From: GCA-003244245 sp050699835
GTDB taxonomy: Bacteria; Actinomycetota; Actinomycetes; Mycobacteriales; Pseudonocardiaceae
Length of the DNA stretch: 6,331 bases
Assembly (NCBI GenBank): GCA_050699835.1
Contig: JBOHFW010000190.1
Coordinates: 1-6,331 of the forward strand
Reading direction: 5' to 3'
The translations under genes and the position numbers were made by a program. Under the pieces are notes generated by a model. The model had not been told where the DNA came from. It did not search any database and saw only the letters and a list, made by a program, of their open reading frames with translations. Positions 5,735 through 6,331 of this stretch are shown here, one piece after another; the first letter of the stretch is position 1; each line of letters starts with the position of its first letter.

Positions 5735-6331
5735 ATCGCATCGGACGCCCGCCCGTCTCGGACGCCGTGACCGTGCTGATCGAGCGCATGACCCGTGACA
5801 ATCCTCGCTGGGGTACAAGAGAATCCAAGGCGAGGTGCTCAAGCTCGGCCACCGCATCGCAGCGTTCACGATCCGCCGCATCCTGCGGCGATTGCGGATA
5901 CCGCCGGCACCGGTCCGGGACGCCGACACGACCTGGCGCCAGTTCCTGCGCGCGCAGGTGTCCACGATGCTGGTGTGTGACTTCTTCCACGTGGACTGCG
6001 CGGTGACGCTCCGAGGCATTTACGTATTCTTCGTTCTGGAGCTCGCCACCCGATCCGTGCATCTGCTGGGCACGACCACGAACCCCAACAGCAGGTGGAC
6101 CACCCAGCAGATCCGCAACCTCGTGATGGATCTCGGTGATCGCGTCACTCAGTTTCCGGTATCTGGTCCGAGATCGGGCCGGTCAGTTCGCCGCGTCGTT
6201 CCATGCTGTTCTCGCCGACGTGACCGCAACCGACCCACCCCGTTGCAAACATCAGCCATGAACGGATCAAGCGTCGACCGGTACTGAGCGGCTTGATCAA
6301 CGAGTACGAACGGGCCGCGAAACCCCTGCTC
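5731..6331 (+). pseudogene. Degenerate rve/DDE transposase (IS3/IS481-like integrase core), frameshifted and deleted
   Basis: A DDE recombinase of the retroviral-integrase fold would normally move an insertion sequence. Reading in three segments recovers the family. Segment 1 (5731-5813) gives PHRIGRPPVSDAV and RMTRDNPRWG, the end of the N-terminal HTH part. After a one-base loss at about 5813, segment 2 (5814-6155) gives YKRIQGEVLKLGHRI, WRQFLRAQVSTMLVCDFFHVD with the first catalytic Asp, and LELATRSVHLLGTT. After a one-base gain at 6153-6156, segment 3 gives RYLVRDRAGQF with the second Asp, then DPPRCK. The frame then jumps near 6240-6250 to SHERIKRRPVLSGLINEYER, which in relatives lies at the extreme C-terminus. 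About 80 residues including the catalytic Glu are therefore gone. The first 100 or so residues are also missing, replaced by the helicase piece. The precise IS family is uncertain; the inactivity is clear. The relic reaches the right edge. Confidence 0.85.

Noticed and set aside
5132..5770. A 212-codon plus-strand frame taken as one protein
   Set aside because: Its first half is antisense to the integrase. Only 5468-5734 resembles a known family (helicase).
4277..6019. A 580-codon minus-strand open frame taken as one protein
   Set aside because: Only its middle (about 4981-5450) is real integrase. Its start runs antisense through transposase and helicase relics, and its end is out of frame after the 4980 frameshift.
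1..6331. CRISPR array, rRNA or tRNA genes
   Set aside because: No regularly spaced repeats and no recognisable RNA gene structure were seen on either strand.

Overview
The window is GC-rich DNA from a filamentous or related actinomycete. The evidence is G/C-ending codons in the real genes, a SARP-family regulator, an HTH-NB-ARC-TPR protein, and integrase, helicase and transposase families common in Actinomycetota. A Pseudonocardiaceae-type host is my guess from general resemblance only; no lineage marker is present.

Layout. (1) Bases 1-1424, minus strand: most of a SARP regulator (winged helix plus bacterial transcriptional activation domain, then a TPR-like C-terminal part). It starts at a TTG with a very good Shine-Dalgarno site, and its C-terminus lies beyond the left edge. 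(2) Bases 1425-1983: a long divergent intergenic region with no convincing gene. It holds a perfect 10-bp inverted repeat, a 10-bp palindrome, tandem CACACAG heptamers and a hairpin just before the next ribosome binding site. (3) Bases 1984-4335, plus strand: an intact 783-residue HTH-NB-ARC-TPR regulator of AfsR-like architecture, with HTH in place of the SARP head. (4) Bases 4355-4447: a well-initiated 30-codon open frame that looks like the beheaded start of a downstream gene, perhaps a cupin protein. (5) Bases 4557-6331: a graveyard of mobile or accessory genes. It contains a minus-strand tyrosine recombinase with one frameshift, an 89-residue internal piece of a superfamily 2 (DEAD/DEAH) helicase on the plus strand, and a plus-strand rve/DDE transposase relic with two compensating single-base frameshifts and a large internal deletion.

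How it fits together. The two regulators are transcribed away from each other across a shared control region, and together they contain the modules that AfsR carries in one chain (SARP/BTAD, NB-ARC, TPR). They may sit at the edge of a specialised-metabolism or accessory locus; that is inference. The gene that followed the NB-ARC regulator seems to have been lost when mobile DNA arrived. All three relics to its right are broken, while both regulators keep clean reading frames, so the decay looks local and real rather than the result of poor sequence throughout. I see no RNA gene, CRISPR array or intact transposon. I do not see a complete undescribed system; the most unusual points are the split AfsR-like pair and the nested scar.
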